DNA of 37,375 nucleotides from Nocardioides carbamazepini (GTDB taxonomy: Bacteria; Actinomycetota; Actinomycetes; Propionibacteriales; Nocardioidaceae). Positions within the stretch are counted from its first letter, which is position 1; each line of letters opens with the position of its first letter. Shown one piece after another: positions 35,723 through 37,375 of the stretch. Position numbers and translations under genes: made by a program. Under the pieces are notes generated by a model. That model was not told the origin of the DNA, searched no databases, and worked only from the letters and a program-made list of their open reading frames with translations. The stretch lies in NCBI RefSeq assembly GCF_024614185.1, contig NZ_JAHTLF010000005.1, positions 1 through 37,375 of the forward strand, in the 5' to 3' direction.

Positions 35723-36805
35723 GTGTTCACAGAGCGTACGAGTGTTGGGCTCGACGTGCACGCCCGTTCGGTCGCTGCGGCAGCGATCGATGGCGTCACG
35801 GGCGAGCTCGTTCAGGCCAAGCTGACCCCTTCACATGGGCACGTGCGGTCCTGGCTAAGTGACCTGCCGGGTCCGGTCGCGGTGGCCTACGAGGCCGGCC
35901 CGACGGGGTTCGGCCTGTCGCGGTCGTTGAACGCGGCAGGTATCCGCTGTGAGGTCGTGGCGCCGTCGAAGCTACAGCGCCCCTCGGGTGATCGGGTCAA
36001 GACCGACGCCAAGGACGCGATCCATCTGGCTCGCCTGTTGCGTCTGGACGAGTTCACGCCCGTGTCGGTCCCCACCATCGACCAAGAGAACGCCCGGGAT
36101 CTGGTCTGTGCTCGTGAGGACTGCCGCGGTGACCTGATGCGGGCCCGGCACCGCCTGTCCAAGCTCTTGTTGCGCCAAGGGATCGTCTACTCCGGCGGTC
36201 GGGCCTGGACTGGTGCTCACGACGCGTGGCTACGCCGGCAGCGGTTTGACGCCTCAGCGCTGCAGCTGACCTTCGAGTCCGACTATGACGCGGTGCTCAC
36301 GGTGAAAGCCCGCCGTGACCGGCTGGATGCCGCGATCGCCGAGATGGCCGCCGACAGCGAGTTCACCCCGCTCGTGCAGCGGCTGGGTTGCTTGCGCGGG
36401 ATCGGCCCGCTCACCGGCTTCGCGTTGGCAGTCGAGCTGGGCGACTGGCACCGCTTCACCGGCAACACCATCGGCTCCTTCATCGGCCTGGTGCCCAGCG
36501 AGTTCTCCTCAGGCCAGTCCAGGGTGCAGGGATCGATCACCAAGACCGGCAACAGCCACGTCCGCAGGCTCCTGATCGAAGCCGCCTGGCACCACCGCGC
36601 CAACTATGTCGTCGGCAAGACCATGCGCGACCGCTGGGAACTCGCTTCCCCGGCCGCCCGCGCTCGCGGTGACGAGGGCAACCGGCGGCTGCACCACCGC
36701 TGGAACACCTTCCGAGCCCGGCGCAAGCGTCACGTCGTGGCCAACGTCGCCATCGCCCGCGAGCTGGCCGGCTGGTGCTGGTCCCTGGCCGTGCTCGAGG
36801 AGTAG
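35723..36805 (+). CDS. IS110-family transposase (DEDD recombinase), intact
   Basis: 360 residues from GTG 35723, with GGGAGG 5 nt upstream. The N-terminal RuvC-like DEDD residues are Asp11 (GLDVHARS), Glu57 (AYEAGPTGFGL), and Asp95/Asp98 (KTDAKDA). The C-terminal Transposase_20 domain has LGCLRGIGPLTGFALAVELG and SSGQSRVQGSITKTGNSHVR, which supplies the catalytic serine region. It is a different IS110 branch from the fragment at 34915. No frameshift is present, so it could be active. IS110 enzymes recombine a circular donor with target DNA without terminal inverted repeats. Confidence 0.92.
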   Translation: MFTERTSVGLDVHARSVAAAAIDGVTGELVQAKLTPSHGHVRSWLSDLPGPVAVAYEAGPTGFGLSRSLNAAGIRCEVVAPSKLQRPSGDRVKTDAKDAIHLARLLRLDEFTPVSVPTIDQENARDLVCAREDCRGDLMRARHRLSKLLLRQGIVYSGGRAWTGAHDAWLRRQRFDASALQLTFESDYDAVLTVKARRDRLDAAIAEMAADSEFTPLVQRLGCLRGIGPLTGFALAVELGDWHRFTGNTIGSFIGLVPSEFSSGQSRVQGSITKTGNSHVRRLLIEAAWHHRANYVVGKTMRDRWELASPAARARGDEGNRRLHHRWNTFRARRKRHVVANVAIARELAGWCWSLAVLEE

Positions 36806-37031
36806 CCACTCCGTCACAGTCTGCTTCGTCGACCAGAACAGTGGCAGCAGCGCGAGGAGCGACCCGCGAAACAGCTATGAGCAGCCGAACCCCACGGCCG
36901 GCGACGCTCGACCCTAGACACGCGATCCGCTCCAGCCGAACAGCCCGTCCTGCGGTAGCCAACCCGCGCATATCAGCCTGACCGCGCGTCGACCACGACA
37001 CGCTCAGCCACCACCGAAGACGACGAAGCAC
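36806..37031. other. Non-coding stretch after the IS110 transposase gene
   Basis: 226 bp without a recognisable gene; it may include the right end of the IS110 element. I saw no repeat copy of the left leader in it. A strong hairpin follows at 37032. Confidence 0.4.
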
Positions 37032-37067
37032 GAGGCGCCCGCCCCGAACGATCGGGACGGGCGCCTC
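37032..37067. terminator. Long hairpin, probable terminator
   Basis: Arms GAGGCGCCCG/CGGGCGCCTC (10 bp), then one C-A mismatch, then CCCGA/TCGGG (5 bp) closing an ACGA loop. It lies 226 bp beyond the IS110 stop and upstream of the next element. There is no T-run. It may mark the 3' end of an older transcription unit. Confidence 0.6.
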
Positions 37068-37147
37068 ACCCTGCCTCTTGACAGGAACGGCCTACATATC
37101 AGCTGTACCCGGCCAGGACGTTGGTAGCGGCGAGCCTGGTTGAACGA

Positions 37148-37208
37148 ACGAGAACCTCCGAATGGGATGTGGCTTGTCTAAGGCCCACTCCAACCCGGAG
37201 GTTCTCGT
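37148..37208 (+). promoter_or_regulatory. Hairpin covering the ribosome site of the IS481 transposase
   Basis: Arms ACGAGAACCTCCG (37148-37160) and CGGAGGTTCTCGT (37196-37208) are perfectly complementary over 13 bp. The right arm contains the CGGAGG ribosome site and the first two bases of the GTG start. A transcript that enters from outside would fold this way and hide the start, a known way IS elements limit expression. It could also be an end-repeat of the element. Confidence 0.6.
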
Positions 37209-37375
37209 GTCCCACGGTAGTGCCCGGCTGACCGTTCACGGTCGACGACTAATCGTTCAACGCCATCAAGCGGGCTGGCCTCAAGCTCACATCGCCGCTG
37301 CGATGGGGGTCTCTCGCAAGTGCGTGAAGACCTGGATCGACCGCTACGACGATGAGGGCGACGCCGGTCTGGTCA
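37207..37375 (+). CDS. IS481-family transposase, N-terminal part (runs off the window)
   Basis: The first 56 codons are visible from GTG 37207 (CGGAGG 5 nt upstream). The product SHGSARLTVHGRRLIVQRHQ then AHIAAAMGVSRKCVKTWIDR and DDEGDAGLV is the N-terminal HTH of an IS481-family transposase. The DDE core would follow beyond 37375. It is the rightmost element of the IS cluster; whether it is complete cannot be seen. Confidence 0.85.
   Translation, partial: MSHGSARLTVHGRRLIVQRHQAGWPQAHIAAAMGVSRKCVKTWIDRYDDEGDAGLV

Overview
The window comes from a high-GC Actinomycetota chromosome or large plasmid. A Nocardioides-like or related Propionibacteriales/Mycobacteriales host is a guess from gene content: an Mce lipid importer with a mycobacterial Mkl-type ATPase, FadD/FadE-type genes, GTG starts and ATGA-coupled operons. 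I see no rRNA, tRNA or CRISPR array.

Positions 1-6.2 kb form a hydroxylase cluster. The decayed 3' end of a P450 gene is followed by an AraC-type regulator (minus). Divergent from it is a tight operon encoding a [2Fe-2S] ferredoxin, a CYP153-type P450, a ferredoxin reductase and a fatty acyl-CoA ligase. This is a complete electron chain for terminal hydroxylation of an alkane-like or terpenoid substrate, plus CoA activation of the resulting acid.

Positions 6.2-21.5 kb carry a PucR-type regulator (minus). Divergent from it is a long, almost gapless operon: yrbEA-yrbEB-mceABCDEF, two Mce-associated membrane proteins, the Mkl/MceG ATPase, an aldehyde dehydrogenase and an SDR. It encodes a self-contained hydrophobic-substrate importer physically coupled to oxidation genes. 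A 12-bp stem hairpin closes it against the convergent GMC oxidoreductase gene.

Positions 21.5-29.8 kb carry lipid genes and their regulators. They are a ChoD-like GMC oxidoreductase with a CX2CX2CX3C motif, a gutted wax-ester-synthase pseudogene, a long-chain-type acyl-CoA dehydrogenase divergent from a TetR gene with two palindromic operators, a hotdog thioesterase, a PlsC-type acyltransferase, a transglutaminase-like protein coupled to a BtrH-like protein, and a second TetR with palindromes over its promoter.

Positions 29.8 kb to the end are a stack of mobile elements. In order: two IS3 remnants, a frameshifted and truncated IS30, and an IS3 element with clear ends whose transposase gene is split by a 2.2-kb group II intron inside the codons around the first catalytic Asp. 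These are followed by a 5'-truncated IS110, an intact IS110-family element with a structured leader that may encode a bridge RNA, and the start of an IS481-family element whose ribosome binding site lies in a 13-bp hairpin.

Working model (inference): the Mce system imports a hydrophobic compound, CYP153 with ferredoxin and reductase hydroxylates it, GMC/SDR/ALDH enzymes oxidise it to the acid, and FadD/FadE/thioesterase feed it into beta-oxidation. The IS cluster marks a rearranged boundary on the right.
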